Positions 45,828 through 54,570 of a DNA stretch of 64,000 nt are shown piece after piece. A model generated the notes under the pieces. It did not search any database. It was not told the DNA's origin and worked only from the letters and a program-made list of their open reading frames with translations. The position numbers and the translations under genes were made by a program. The first letter of the stretch is position 1. The number at the start of each line of letters is the position of its first letter. Source of the stretch: Paenibacillus sp. PAMC 26794 (lineage in GTDB: Bacteria; Bacillota; Bacilli; Paenibacillales; Paenibacillaceae); assembly GCF_000316035.1 (NCBI RefSeq), contig NZ_ANHX01000004.1:124001-188000 (forward strand). The letters are read 5' to 3'.

Positions 45828-45854
45828 ATAAATTCATGAATCTGCGCATAAGTT
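45828..45854 (+). promoter_or_regulatory. Possible sigma-E promoter of yqfCD
   Basis: ATAAATT (45828-45834) and CATAAGTT (45847-45854), 12 bases apart, resemble the sigma-E boxes (ATA-type -35; CATAcaaT -10). yqfC and yqfD are mother-cell sporulation genes in B. subtilis. The match is partial. Confidence 0.4.
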
Positions 45855-45884
45855 GAACTGTAGAGGAAGGGGGAAGACCTTCGA

Positions 45885-46178
45885 ATGACCCGGATCAGCC
45901 GCAAGCTGCGCAGATGGACCAGTGAAGTGTTGGATCTGCCGCAGGATGTGCTTTATGATATGCCACGGTTAACCCTGATCGGCAGTAAGCAACTGTATAT
46001 AGAGAATCATCGCGGTGTCATCCATTTCACGCCGGATCGTATCGTGTTGGCTCTTTCCCAAGGCCAGTTAGAGATCAAAGGAACTGCCTTGGTGATACGT
46101 AACATTTTGCCGGATGAAGTAGCTGTTGAAGGAACGATTCTGGATATTCATATGAATGGAGTGGAGGGGAACGGATGA
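45885..46178 (+). CDS. yqfC: Sporulation protein YqfC
   Basis: The 97-residue protein MTRISRKLRRWTSEVLDLPQ ... ENHRGVIHFTPDRIVLAL matches the YqfC/YabP family, beta-rich proteins of the mother cell. The ATG follows AGGAAGGGGGAAGA. It overlaps yqfD by four bases (ATGA), and the pair is typical of spore formers. Confidence 0.92.
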   Translation: MTRISRKLRRWTSEVLDLPQDVLYDMPRLTLIGSKQLYIENHRGVIHFTPDRIVLALSQGQLEIKGTALVIRNILPDEVAVEGTILDIHMNGVEGNG

Positions 46179-47368
46179 AGCAGCCCAGTCTGTACAAACT
46201 GCGGGGAGCAGTCCGAATCACGGTCACTGGGGGAGACATTGAAACATTGATCAACACGGTGGCAGAGCAGGGACTGGAAGTGTGGAACCTGCGTGCTCAC
46301 GATGGACGCGTGGCAGAGATGAACATTCTGCTGCCGCATTTTTTCAGGTTGCGTCCTGTGTTGAAACGGACAGGCTGCAGGGTAAAAGTAACCCATCGCA
46401 GCGGTTTCCCTTTTTTTGCGGCCCGTTTATTGCGGAGGAAGTTCTTTCTTGGGGGTATGCTATTTTTTGTGGCAGCTTTGTTTGCGTTGTCTTCGATGGT
46501 ATGGAGTGTGGAGGTCAAAGGTAACGTCACCATTCCCACCGACGAGGTGCTTGCAGCAGCGAAGAAAGAGGGCATATATCCTTTGCAATGGGGGTTCCGT
46601 CTGCAAAGCCAAGACAAGCTCTCCAGGCAGCTTGCACTCGCTCTGCCGGATGTAACCTGGATTGGCGTGAGTAAAGAGGGGACAACCATTACCATTCAGG
46701 TCGTAGAATCGGCGCAACCAAAGCGCGAACCATTACTGAATCCCAGACATCTGATCAGCAAGTCAGATGCTGTCGTCACTCAAATCTATGCGGAGCAGGG
46801 ACGCCCTGTTGTTCAGAAGGACATGCGTGTCAAAAAGGGTCAGGTATTAATCTCGGGGATTCTCGGGGATGAGGAGAACACCAAAACCATCGTTGCCAAA
46901 GGCGAAGTTCGTGGTCTGGTATGGCGTGAGTACCAGGTAGAGGTTCCGCTAGTGCAAAAACATAATACAATGACAGGTGAGAGCAGAGAACGTTTTTACA
47001 TGGTGCTGGGGAATTGGGCGATCCAACTGTGGGGGTACGGAAGTACACCGTTCAGTTCATTTGATACTGAGAGTAATCATAGACCATTGACGTGGCGATC
47101 CTTTACACTGCCCATGGGTTGGCTGACAGAGAAAGATCTGGAGACCCGAGAGCATGAGGAACAACAGACGATAGAATGGGCCAGAACGAAAGGATTGGAA
47201 GGAGCAAGGAACGATATTATCGCCAAAAACGGTAAAGGAACAAAAATTATAAGTGAAAAAATTTTGCATGAGAAGAAAGAGAATGGTAAAGTTTATATGA
47301 AAGTCTTATTTGAAGTAGAAGAAAGCATTGCGGAAGAACTTCCGCTAGTCCATAGTCAAGGAGAATGA
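46175..47368 (+). CDS. yqfD: Sporulation protein YqfD
   Basis: The 397-residue protein has an N-terminal domain (RGAVRITVTGGDIETLINTV), a central membrane segment (LRRKFFLGGMLFFVAALFAL, then SSMVWSV), a POTRA-like external region (VEVKGNVTIPTDEVLAAAKK) and a C-terminal helical domain. YqfD is a sporulation protein of unknown mechanism; the single-span layout suggests a mother-cell membrane role. It shares the yqfC transcript by ATGA overlap. Confidence 0.92.
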   Translation: MKQPSLYKLRGAVRITVTGGDIETLINTVAEQGLEVWNLRAHDGRVAEMNILLPHFFRLRPVLKRTGCRVKVTHRSGFPFFAARLLRRKFFLGGMLFFVAALFALSSMVWSVEVKGNVTIPTDEVLAAAKKEGIYPLQWGFRLQSQDKLSRQLALALPDVTWIGVSKEGTTITIQVVESAQPKREPLLNPRHLISKSDAVVTQIYAEQGRPVVQKDMRVKKGQVLISGILGDEENTKTIVAKGEVRGLVWREYQVEVPLVQKHNTMTGESRERFYMVLGNWAIQLWGYGSTPFSSFDTESNHRPLTWRSFTLPMGWLTEKDLETREHEEQQTIEWARTKGLEGARNDIIAKNGKGTKIISEKILHEKKENGKVYMKVLFEVEESIAEELPLVHSQGE

Positions 47369-47374
47369 GGATAT

Positions 47375-48346
47375 TTGTCAGAGCAAACACGCAGCATACA
47401 AATCTCCCTCCAGAGTGCGGGAGAGGGTCAATCTCTTTTTGGACCCCAAGATACTTTTCTTAAACTGATTGAATCCGAGATTCCTGCCCAGATTGCATCC
47501 CGTGAAGCGGAGATTGTGATTTTCGGCAACGCACAGCAGGTGGAATCGCTTGAACAATTATTTGATGTGTTACTGCAATTGATACGCAACGGATATGTGT
47601 TAACTGAAAGAGATGTGAAGTATGCGATTGAACTTGCCAAGGATATGCGGGCAGACCAGCTATTGGATCTGTTCAAGGGCGAGATTACGACAACGTACCG
47701 AGGTAAACCAATCCGTGTTAAAACCATTGGACAGAAGCACTATGTAACTACAATTAAAAAACGTGATATTGTATTTGGCATTGGTCCTGCCGGTACAGGT
47801 AAAACCTACCTTGCTGTTGTACTGGCTGTTGCCGCAATTAAAGAAGGTAGCGTCAAACGCATTGTACTTACACGGCCTGCTGTTGAAGCAGGAGAGAGCC
47901 TTGGGTTTTTGCCAGGTGATCTTCAGGAGAAGGTAGACCCGTATCTGAGACCGCTGTACGATGCCCTGTATGACGTTATGGGACAGGAACAGACCGCGAA
48001 GGCATTGGAGCGTGGGTTAATCGAAATTGCACCACTCGCCTACATGCGAGGGCGTACCTTGGATGACTCGTTCATCATTCTCGATGAAGCACAGAACACA
48101 ACGCCGGAACAGATGAAGATGTTTCTGACCCGTCTTGGTTTTGGCTCCAAAATGGTCATCACCGGAGACGTGACACAGATTGATTTACCGCGTGGTAAGA
48201 AATCCGGGCTTGTGGAAGCGAATACGATCTTGAACGAAGTTAACGAGATTGGATTTGTCTATTTTGCCGAGCAAGATGTTGTGCGGCATTCTCTCGTCCA
48301 GAAAATTATCGTGGCTTACAACCACGCCGCAGAAAATCAAGCATAG
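47375..48346 (+). CDS. phoH: PhoH family ATPase
   Basis: The 323-residue protein starts at TTG after AAGGAGAATGAGGATAT. It has a KH-like N-terminal part and a RecA-like ATPase domain with Walker A (GIGPAGTGKTYLAVVLAV), LTRPAVEAGESLGFLPGDLQ and Walker B (SFIILDEAQNTTPEQMK). PhoH proteins are RNA-linked NTPases; in many bacteria they sit next to ybeY, as here. It lies six bases after yqfD. Confidence 0.93.
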   Translation: MSEQTRSIQISLQSAGEGQSLFGPQDTFLKLIESEIPAQIASREAEIVIFGNAQQVESLEQLFDVLLQLIRNGYVLTERDVKYAIELAKDMRADQLLDLFKGEITTTYRGKPIRVKTIGQKHYVTTIKKRDIVFGIGPAGTGKTYLAVVLAVAAIKEGSVKRIVLTRPAVEAGESLGFLPGDLQEKVDPYLRPLYDALYDVMGQEQTAKALERGLIEIAPLAYMRGRTLDDSFIILDEAQNTTPEQMKMFLTRLGFGSKMVITGDVTQIDLPRGKKSGLVEANTILNEVNEIGFVYFAEQDVVRHSLVQKIIVAYNHAAENQA

Positions 48347-48362
48347 AAAGGGATTGTCTAAA

Positions 48363-50612
48363 GTGACCTCGAAGGAACCGTCAAAAGGCAAATCTTTTCA
48401 GAATAAGGCTACAGGATGGAAGTATAGCGTGTGGGCACGCTATCTTCTGTTTTTGTTTCTGGTGATTCTTTTCTACGTGAGTCTGGCTTCCAAGCTGCTC
48501 CCTGAGCGCTATGATATTCAGGAAGGGACACGGAGTGAAGTAGACATTGCTGCGCCCATGCAGATTCCGAATAACAAGGCCACACTCAAAGCACAGGAAG
48601 AAGCTGCTGAACGGGTACAGCCGATATTTCAGATTGTCCAGTTGCGCAACGAAAATTTGATGACTACCCTGCTTGATCGTGTAGATCGATTAAATCAGGA
48701 TGATCAGATTTCAAGTCAGGACAAGATTGATATTTATCGGGATGAAATTCCGCAGCGCCAGAAGGATTTTGTGACCAACTATATCAATAATAATCGGAAA
48801 GCCGGTACATACTCCGAGACTCTTTTGGAAGAGATCAGAAATGTGGTACAGGAGCAAAGCTACCGTATTCCCGAAGAAACCTACATCAAAATCTCACGTC
48901 TGACATCAGATGATATCCAGGAGATGAAACCAGTTGCGAGGGATATTGTTGCCCGGTTAATGACGGATCAGATCAGCGACGCAACCACTGCCCGTGCCAA
49001 AGTAGCTGAGATGGTGAGTGTCAGTTCTCTTAGTAAGCGTACGCAACGTGAGGTCGTGCAAGAGCTTGCTCGCCTCGTAGTGACCGCTAACCGCTTCTAC
49101 GATGAAGAGGGAACCAAGGAAGCGAAAGTTCAGGCGCGTGAGAACACGCAAACCGTCTTTATCAAGCAAGGGGACACATTAGTTGCCAAAGGTGAGATGA
49201 TCACCCCGGAGATGTATACTTTGCTGGATGAAAATGATTTGCTGAAAAATGAAGTGAACTACTGGCCGCAGCTTGGACTTCTTATGTTCTCCTGTCTGTT
49301 GTCGGCAGCAATTCTGATGTATATTCAGCAATGCAGCGGAACGCATTTTAAATATAATAATGCGCAGCTGTTGATGCTTGTTCTTATTTTTATTATTACG
49401 ATTGTAGTTATGCACGTGACGGCGATTATTCAGACCAATGAGACGTCATACGTGGGCTTCCTTGCACCTGTTGCGGTAGGGGCAATGTTAATCGCGTTGT
49501 TGCTGGATACGTCGCTCGCCTTTGTATGTTCGATCTTGATCGGTATGTTGTCCAGCATCATTTTGAACACGCATCAGGGTCAGCTTTTTGACTTCGAACT
49601 AGGGTTCTTCGCCGTGGTAGTTTCGTTTGTTGCGATCTTCGCAACGCATCGGGCTAGCCAGCGATCGACGATCCTGAAAGGGGCCATTATGGTCTGCCTG
49701 TTCGGGTCCATAGCCGTCTTCACCCTGGCTTTGATTGACTCGGGAGATTGGAACCGAACCACGACACTGTATGGCATTGGATTTGCATTTGCGGGTGGCG
49801 TATTAACTGCCATACTGGTCATTGGGCTGATGCCATTTTTCGAAACTTCATTTGGCATTTTGTCAGCGCTCAAACTGGTGGAACTGTCTAATCCGAACCA
49901 TCCGCTTCTACGCAAGTTGCTCACGGAGACACCGGGTACCTATCATCACAGCGTTATGGTAGGGAATCTGTCCGAAGCTGCAGCAGAAGCCATAGGAGCT
50001 AACGGATTGCTCTGCCGAGTCGGTTCGTATTATCATGATATTGGCAAGACGAAGCGCCCCATCTATTTTATTGAGAATCAGAACAATATGGAGAATCCGC
50101 ATGATTCAATTGATCCGAAACTGAGCAAGTCCATTATCGTTGCCCATGCGCGCGATGGTGTGGAAATGCAGAAGGACTACAAGCTGCCCAGACCTATTCG
50201 GGATATTGCGGAACAGCATCACGGCACAACATTTCTCCACTATTTCTATCACAAAGCATTGCGCCAGGCTGAAGAAGCAGGCGTTGAGCCTGATTTCACG
50301 GAAGAAGATTTCCGTTACCCTGGGCCGAAGGCTCAGTCCAAGGAATCGGCTATTGTTGGCATTGCCGATAGTGTGGAGGCTGCTGTGAGATCTTTGCGCA
50401 AACCGACAGTGGAGCAAGTGGAGTCCATGATTGAGAAGATTATAAAAGGACGATTGGACGATCATCAATTCAATGATTGTGACCTTACGATGCGTGAACT
50501 GGATATCGTCGCCAGAACATTGAAGGAAACGGTGATGGGTATCTTCCACTCCAGGATAGAATATCCGGAGGAGATTAAGAAACCAAAGCCGACTTCACCC
50601 GAAGCAGGCTAA
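48363..50612 (+). CDS. 7TM-HD domain phosphodiesterase (YqfF/PgpH type)
   Basis: The 749-residue protein has an N-terminal membrane segment (YLLFLFLVILFYVSLASKLL), a large extracellular helical region (about 60-290), seven membrane segments and a cytosolic HD domain (HHSVMVGNLSEAA, SYYHDIGKTKRP, EQHHGT) with metal-binding His and Asp residues. Its Listeria homologue PgpH hydrolyses c-di-AMP. The start GTG at 48363 follows AAAGGGATTGTCTAAA; the open frame runs upstream into phoH but that part is antigenic to the phoH frame and without family character. It lies between phoH and ybeY. Confidence 0.93.
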   Translation: MTSKEPSKGKSFQNKATGWKYSVWARYLLFLFLVILFYVSLASKLLPERYDIQEGTRSEVDIAAPMQIPNNKATLKAQEEAAERVQPIFQIVQLRNENLMTTLLDRVDRLNQDDQISSQDKIDIYRDEIPQRQKDFVTNYINNNRKAGTYSETLLEEIRNVVQEQSYRIPEETYIKISRLTSDDIQEMKPVARDIVARLMTDQISDATTARAKVAEMVSVSSLSKRTQREVVQELARLVVTANRFYDEEGTKEAKVQARENTQTVFIKQGDTLVAKGEMITPEMYTLLDENDLLKNEVNYWPQLGLLMFSCLLSAAILMYIQQCSGTHFKYNNAQLLMLVLIFIITIVVMHVTAIIQTNETSYVGFLAPVAVGAMLIALLLDTSLAFVCSILIGMLSSIILNTHQGQLFDFELGFFAVVVSFVAIFATHRASQRSTILKGAIMVCLFGSIAVFTLALIDSGDWNRTTTLYGIGFAFAGGVLTAILVIGLMPFFETSFGILSALKLVELSNPNHPLLRKLLTETPGTYHHSVMVGNLSEAAAEAIGANGLLCRVGSYYHDIGKTKRPIYFIENQNNMENPHDSIDPKLSKSIIVAHARDGVEMQKDYKLPRPIRDIAEQHHGTTFLHYFYHKALRQAEEAGVEPDFTEEDFRYPGPKAQSKESAIVGIADSVEAAVRSLRKPTVEQVESMIEKIIKGRLDDHQFNDCDLTMRELDIVARTLKETVMGIFHSRIEYPEEIKKPKPTSPEAG

Positions 50613-50646
50613 TTCAATAATATTAGTAGACAGGAGTTATGAAAGA

Positions 50647-51144
50647 ATGAGTCTTAACCTGGCATGGAATAATGAACAACAGGATAAAGAAATTACAGAA
50701 CCGATGATTGCAATGCTGGAACAGCTGCTGAATCTTGCCGGAGAAGCGGAAGATGTAGCAGACGGGGAAGTGGCTCTGACTTTTGTGAACGATGAGCAGA
50801 TCCATGAGTTGAACCGTGATTATCGCGGTATTGACCGTCCTACGGATGTATTGTCTTTTGCAATGAACGAAACGGTGGATGAAGAACTCGATATTATCTA
50901 TGAGCTGGACGAAGATGAAGAAATGGAAGAAATGCCGGATGTTCTTGGAGACATTATCATTTCCGTACCACGGACCATCCTGCAAAGTGAGGAGTATGGA
51001 CACTCATTTGAACGTGAGCTTGGTTTTCTGTTTGTCCATGGTTTCTTGCACCTGCTCGGATACGACCATCAGGATGAAGCTAGTGAGGCTGAAATGATGG
51101 GCAAACAAGAAGCGGTATTGGCCCAGGCCGGGTTGACACGATAA
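50647..51144 (+). CDS. ybeY: Endoribonuclease/rRNA maturation factor YbeY
   Basis: The 165-residue protein has the metal-binding signature HGFLHLLGYDHQDE near residue 130 (three His ligands in HGxLHLxGYDH). YbeY matures the 3' end of 16S rRNA with quality-control function. An acidic insertion (DEELDIIYELDEDEEMEEMP) precedes LGDIIIS. It is part of a chain with the next gene, whose ATG overlaps the ybeY stop (TAATG). Confidence 0.95.
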   Translation: MSLNLAWNNEQQDKEITEPMIAMLEQLLNLAGEAEDVADGEVALTFVNDEQIHELNRDYRGIDRPTDVLSFAMNETVDEELDIIYELDEDEEMEEMPDVLGDIIISVPRTILQSEEYGHSFERELGFLFVHGFLHLLGYDHQDEASEAEMMGKQEAVLAQAGLTR

Positions 51145-51515
51145 TGAAAAGACGCTCCTGGGGTCTGGTATTCCGCAATGCTGCGGAAGGAATCGCATAT
51201 GGGTTGCGGACTCAGCGTAATGTGAGAGTTCACACGGGAGTGGCTATTTTGATGTGTGTAGCCGGCTTTTTTTTCAGAATCTCAAGAACGGATTGGATGT
51301 TTGTGCTGACCGCTGTCTTTTTGGTCCTGGTGACTGAATTGATGAACACGGCTGTAGAGGCAGCAGTTGATTTGGCACATCCCCATATCCATCCGCTGGC
51401 AAAAGCGGCGAAGGATACCGCGGCCGGGGCAGTTCTGCTGGCTGCGGTATTCGCCGTCATCATCGGTTGTATCGTTTTTATTAAGCCGGTGATGAGCTGG
51501 CTAGGTTTGTACTGA
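51144..51515 (+). CDS. dgkA: Diacylglycerol/undecaprenol kinase
   Basis: The 123-residue membrane protein has the signature VTELMNTAVEAAVDL then H near residues 64-80 (the catalytic E and N residues of the DgkA family) and three membrane segments. In Gram-positives this enzyme phosphorylates undecaprenol. Its ATG overlaps the ybeY stop by one base. The order ybeY-dgkA-cdd-era is that of B. subtilis. Confidence 0.94.
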   Translation: MKRRSWGLVFRNAAEGIAYGLRTQRNVRVHTGVAILMCVAGFFFRISRTDWMFVLTAVFLVLVTELMNTAVEAAVDLAHPHIHPLAKAAKDTAAGAVLLAAVFAVIIGCIVFIKPVMSWLGLY

Positions 51516-51528
51516 TTTTGTATTAACT

Positions 51529-51557
51529 TTGATTCGTTTTGATTTGATTTTAATACT
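51529..51557 (+). promoter_or_regulatory. Possible sigma-A promoter upstream of element copy 3 and cdd
   Basis: TTGATT (51529-51534) and AATACT or TAATAC (51551-51557) are 16-17 bases apart. A start site near 51563 would place element copy 3 entirely inside the cdd leader RNA. Confidence 0.4.
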
Positions 51558-51572
51558 ACACACTAATATAAA

Positions 51573-51733
51573 TTTACTTGATGCAAACACGATAACGGAG
51601 AGGTCAGAAAAAACCTGAAGAAACGGAGTGTGCGCCTTTATCCCCGGAGTTCCCCTTAATTAAAAGGGATCAAAAAAATCTGGGGATAACAGCGCTCGGA
51701 AGGTTGTTCTGACAGCGGAGTGTCCAGTGTAAA
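51573..51733 (+). repeat. Structured dispersed element, copy 3
   Basis: Copy 3. Core arms TTATCCCC (51638-51645) and GGGGATAA (51682-51689), with inner CCCCTT/AAGGG-type hairpin. GTCAGAA (51603-51609) pairs with TTCTGAC (51707-51713), with AACCT/AGGTT continuing inward. TTTAC (51573-51577) may pair with GTAAA (51729-51733). The AACGGAGAG before and CGGAGTGT after the paired part match copy 1. The core ends 86 bases before the cdd start. Confidence 0.82.
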
Positions 51734-51775
51734 TGCACTAGTTTGATTTTATATTGCACCCTAAGGGAGAGAATA

Positions 51776-52192
51776 ATGATGGATAACGGTTTGTTAATGC
51801 AAGAAGCAATTAAGGCACGTACGAAGGCGTATACGCCTTACTCCCATTTTGGTGTTGGCGCGGCTTTGCTTGACAGTGAAGGTCATGTGCATCATGGTTG
51901 TAATATTGAGAATGCTGCGTATACACCAGGTAATTGTGCTGAGCGTACGGCGATGTTCAGTGCCATTGCAGGTGGGCAGAAGCCTCGAAGCTTCAAAGCG
52001 ATTGCCATTGTGGGAGACACGGATGGTCCGATTGCCCCATGTGGCGTATGTCGTCAGGTCATGTACGAACTGTGTGAACCCGATATGAAGGTCATCTTGG
52101 GGAACTTGAAAGGTGATCTGCAAGAGACCACCGTTGCTGAACTGTTACCTTGGGCTTTTGGGCCTTCTGATCTGAATTCTGCCAAAAAATAA
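51776..52192 (+). CDS. cdd: Cytidine deaminase
   Basis: The 138-residue zinc enzyme carries CNIENAAYTPGNCAERTA (catalytic Glu and zinc Cys in CAE) and PCGVCRQVMYEL (two further zinc Cys). It deaminates cytidine to uridine in pyrimidine salvage. AGGGAGAG lies just before two tandem ATGs (51776, 51779); I kept the first. The structured element copy 3 and a possible promoter lie upstream, separating it from dgkA. era follows. Confidence 0.95.
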   Translation: MMDNGLLMQEAIKARTKAYTPYSHFGVGAALLDSEGHVHHGCNIENAAYTPGNCAERTAMFSAIAGGQKPRSFKAIAIVGDTDGPIAPCGVCRQVMYELCEPDMKVILGNLKGDLQETTVAELLPWAFGPSDLNSAKK

Positions 52193-52229
52193 ACCGATAT
52201 TCCAGGCCTAGGCGCCTGAGGAGGAACAT

Positions 52230-53129
52230 ATGAAAAAACAAAAATTCAAATCCGGTTTTGTAGCCATTATCGGACGTCCTAACGTTGGTAAATCCACTTT
52301 GATGAACCAAGTCATCGGACAGAAAATTGCAATTATGTCGGACAAGCCGCAAACAACCCGTAATAAAATTCACGGTGTATATACATCGGACAATCAACAG
52401 ATCGTTTTTCTGGATACACCAGGGATTCATAAACGTCAGTCCAAATTAGGCGATTATATGAACCAGACCGCTTTGAACACACTGAGTGAAGTAGAAGCAG
52501 CCTTATTCTTGATTGATGCTTCCGAAGGTATGGGTGGTGGTGACCGCTATATTGCGGAACAGCTGAAAAATATCCGTACGCCTGTCATTCTCGTCATGAA
52601 CAAAATTGACAAAATTGAGCCGGAAGCGCTGTTACCACTTATTGAAGAGTATCGCAAATTACACGATTTCGCTGAAATTGTCCCTGTGTCTGCCAAGCAT
52701 GGCAATAATGTCAGCACATTACTGGAACAGCTCGGCAAGTATTTGCCTGAAGGTCCACAGTACTATCCTGATGACCAGGTTACTGACCATCCGGAGCAGT
52801 TTGTATGTGCCGAGTTGATTCGTGAGAAAATTTTGCAAATGACTCGTGAAGAAGTGCCTCACTCCATTGCTGTAACGATCGAAGATATGAAAGTGCAAGA
52901 TAACGGTGTCGTTTATATCTCAGCTGTCATATTTGTGGAACGGGATTCGCAAAAAGGGATCATTATCGGGAAGCAGGGTGCCCTTCTGAAAGAAGTGGGT
53001 AAACGAGCTCGACATGACATTCAAAACTTGCTTGGCTCCAAAATTTTCATGGATCTGTGGGTCAAAGTGAAAAAGGACTGGAGAAATCAGGATCGAGTTC
53101 TGCGTGATCTTGGCTTCGGGCGCGACTAA
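52230..53129 (+). CDS. era: GTPase Era
   Basis: The 299-residue GTPase has G1 ([12 protein letters not shown]), [12 protein letters not shown] (switch), [16 protein letters not shown] (G3), NKID (G4) and a C-terminal KH domain with [19 protein letters not shown]. Era binds the 3' end of 16S rRNA and promotes 30S assembly. It has GGAGG before the ATG and follows cdd, with yqzL and recO next. Confidence 0.97.
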   Translation: MKKQKFKSGFVAIIGRPNVGKSTLMNQVIGQKIAIMSDKPQTTRNKIHGVYTSDNQQIVFLDTPGIHKRQSKLGDYMNQTALNTLSEVEAALFLIDASEGMGGGDRYIAEQLKNIRTPVILVMNKIDKIEPEALLPLIEEYRKLHDFAEIVPVSAKHGNNVSTLLEQLGKYLPEGPQYYPDDQVTDHPEQFVCAELIREKILQMTREEVPHSIAVTIEDMKVQDNGVVYISAVIFVERDSQKGIIIGKQGALLKEVGKRARHDIQNLLGSKIFMDLWVKVKKDWRNQDRVLRDLGFGRD

Positions 53130-53233
53130 TAATCCAAGTTGTATCCAGTAATTGCAACACATAGTTTACCTTGCAAGACTCCATCCTATTTGGTAGATGC
53201 AGACGTCATTTCCGAAGAGAGGATGAAATTCCG

Positions 53234-53374
53234 ATGCGAGATTTTTCGTGGAAGGTTTTTGCGATGACGGGGGATGTGGAGTCCTATTTGTTATATACCG
53301 AGGCGTGTAACTCGTTAGGACAGGAGTCGGATAATGCAAGCGAAGTGATTGAAGATGAAGAAGTCGAAGGATAA
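53234..53374 (+). CDS. yqzL: YqzL family small protein
   Basis: The 46-residue protein begins MRDFSWKVFAMTGDVESYLL, which matches the conserved start of YqzL, a protein of unknown function between era and recO in bacilli. The start at 53234 follows AGAGGATG by about eight bases; a longer open frame upstream to 53171 lacks family character. Confidence 0.88.
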   Translation: MRDFSWKVFAMTGDVESYLLYTEACNSLGQESDNASEVIEDEEVEG

Positions 53375-53407
53375 CTGGCTGATTCGGGAATGGTTAGGTG
53401 ACGAGGC

Positions 53408-54160
53408 ATGCTATACAGGGTGGAAGGCATTGTCATCCGCAGCATGGACTACGGCGAAGGGAACAAAATCATTACGCTTTGCACCGAAAGCGGCGGGAAA
53501 GTAGGGGTACTCGTCCGCGGTGCCAAAAAGCCCAAGAGCCGACATGCTGCACTGGTGCAGCCGTTTACGTATGGTCAATATGTATATTTTCGCAATACAG
53601 GTCTAGGCACACTGAACGCTGGAGAAATTATTGAATCTTATCATGAGTTGCGTGAAGATTTGGTGAAGGCCTCATATGCCTCTTATGCGTGTGAACTATT
53701 GGATCGGGTGCTTCAGGATGAAGAGACAGGTACATTTTGGTTCAAACAGTTAAAGGCGTGTTTGCAGGCGTTGAAGGAAGAGAAAGATCCGGTTGTTATT
53801 ACAAGTCTGTACGAAATGAAAATATTACAGGCATCCGGATATGGTCCACAGTTCGATGAGTGTATCTCCTGCAACCAGGAGCGACCAGATGAGCAGTTGT
53901 TTATAAGTCCCAGACTTGGTGGCGTCTTGTGTCGAGCATGCAAACATTTTGATCCTCCAGCGATGTCAGTTAGTCCAAAGGCTCTGAAGTTGTTGCGTTT
54001 GTTCGCACAGTTGGATCTGCAGCGCCTGGGGAATATATCAGTGAGTGAATCTACCCGTGATGAGATCAAAAAGTTGATGCGTGCTTTTATGGATCATCAG
54101 CTCGGTCTGAATCTTAAATCCCGTTCTTTCCTCGATCAGATGGAGAAGTACGGGATTTGA
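53408..54160 (+). CDS. recO: DNA repair protein RecO
   Basis: The 250-residue protein has an N-terminal OB fold (MLYRVEGIVIRSMDYGEGNK), a helical domain and a C-terminal zinc cluster, C-x2-C in CISCNQE plus CRAC (GGVLCRACK). RecO loads RecA with RecF/RecR. The ATG follows AGGTGACGAGGC. It ends before the glycine T-box. Confidence 0.95.
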   Translation: MLYRVEGIVIRSMDYGEGNKIITLCTESGGKVGVLVRGAKKPKSRHAALVQPFTYGQYVYFRNTGLGTLNAGEIIESYHELREDLVKASYASYACELLDRVLQDEETGTFWFKQLKACLQALKEEKDPVVITSLYEMKILQASGYGPQFDECISCNQERPDEQLFISPRLGGVLCRACKHFDPPAMSVSPKALKLLRLFAQLDLQRLGNISVSESTRDEIKKLMRAFMDHQLGLNLKSRSFLDQMEKYGI

Positions 54161-54188
54161 GGCGTTTTGGTGGAAGTGAAACTATATC

Positions 54189-54217
54189 TTGACTTCATAC
54201 TAAATCTTATATATTAT
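54189..54217 (+). promoter_or_regulatory. Sigma-A promoter of the glyQS T-box operon
   Basis: TTGACT (54189-54194), 17 bases, TATTAT (54212-54217). A TATAAT at 54222 is an alternative -10. The leader RNA would start at about 54224. Confidence 0.72.
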
Positions 54218-54239
54218 GAGTTATAATTTCTCTTTATGA

Positions 54240-54520
54240 GACATGCATTGAACGAGAAAGTAAAAGACTGGATTTATTGCATTTATGGAGACAAGTCGTT
54301 GTATAACACTTGGGAATCATGAATGAGCGAGCCGGGGATGGTGGGAGCCTGGCTGAATCGGTTTTTGAAACGGCACTCGGGAGCATGAATGGACACGGAA
54401 AAGTGGGCGGGAACGAACAGGATCATCTTGTTTGATCTAAGCCAAGTAGGGTGGAACCGCGGGAATAGCTCTCGTCCCTACGTCTGTACAACAGGCGTAG
54501 GACGGGGGCTATTTATTGTT
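54240..54520 (+). promoter_or_regulatory. Glycine T-box riboswitch upstream of glyQS
   Basis: The 410-base gap before glyQ holds a T-box leader. Stem I with distal loop motif is visible (GCCGGGGATGGTGGGAGCC, 54331-54352 region), and the specifier GGC (54372-54374) sits in GAAACGGCACTCGGG, matching the layout of the B. subtilis glyQS leader. The T-box sequence is AGGGTGGAACCGCGGG (54448 region). The terminator pairs CGTCCCTACG with CGTAGGACG (54470-54516). Uncharged tRNA-Gly would stabilise the antiterminator and turn on synthetase expression. Confidence 0.95.
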
Positions 54521-54570
54521 GTCTGCGCCGTCCTAAGCTTGCTAACAAACCATTGAAAAGGAGCATGATT

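Noticed and set aside
48249..48362. Upstream extension of the 7TM-HD gene into phoH
   Set aside because: The 38 extra codons overlap the end of phoH in another frame and have no ribosome site; the GTG at 48363 with AAAGGGA upstream is better.
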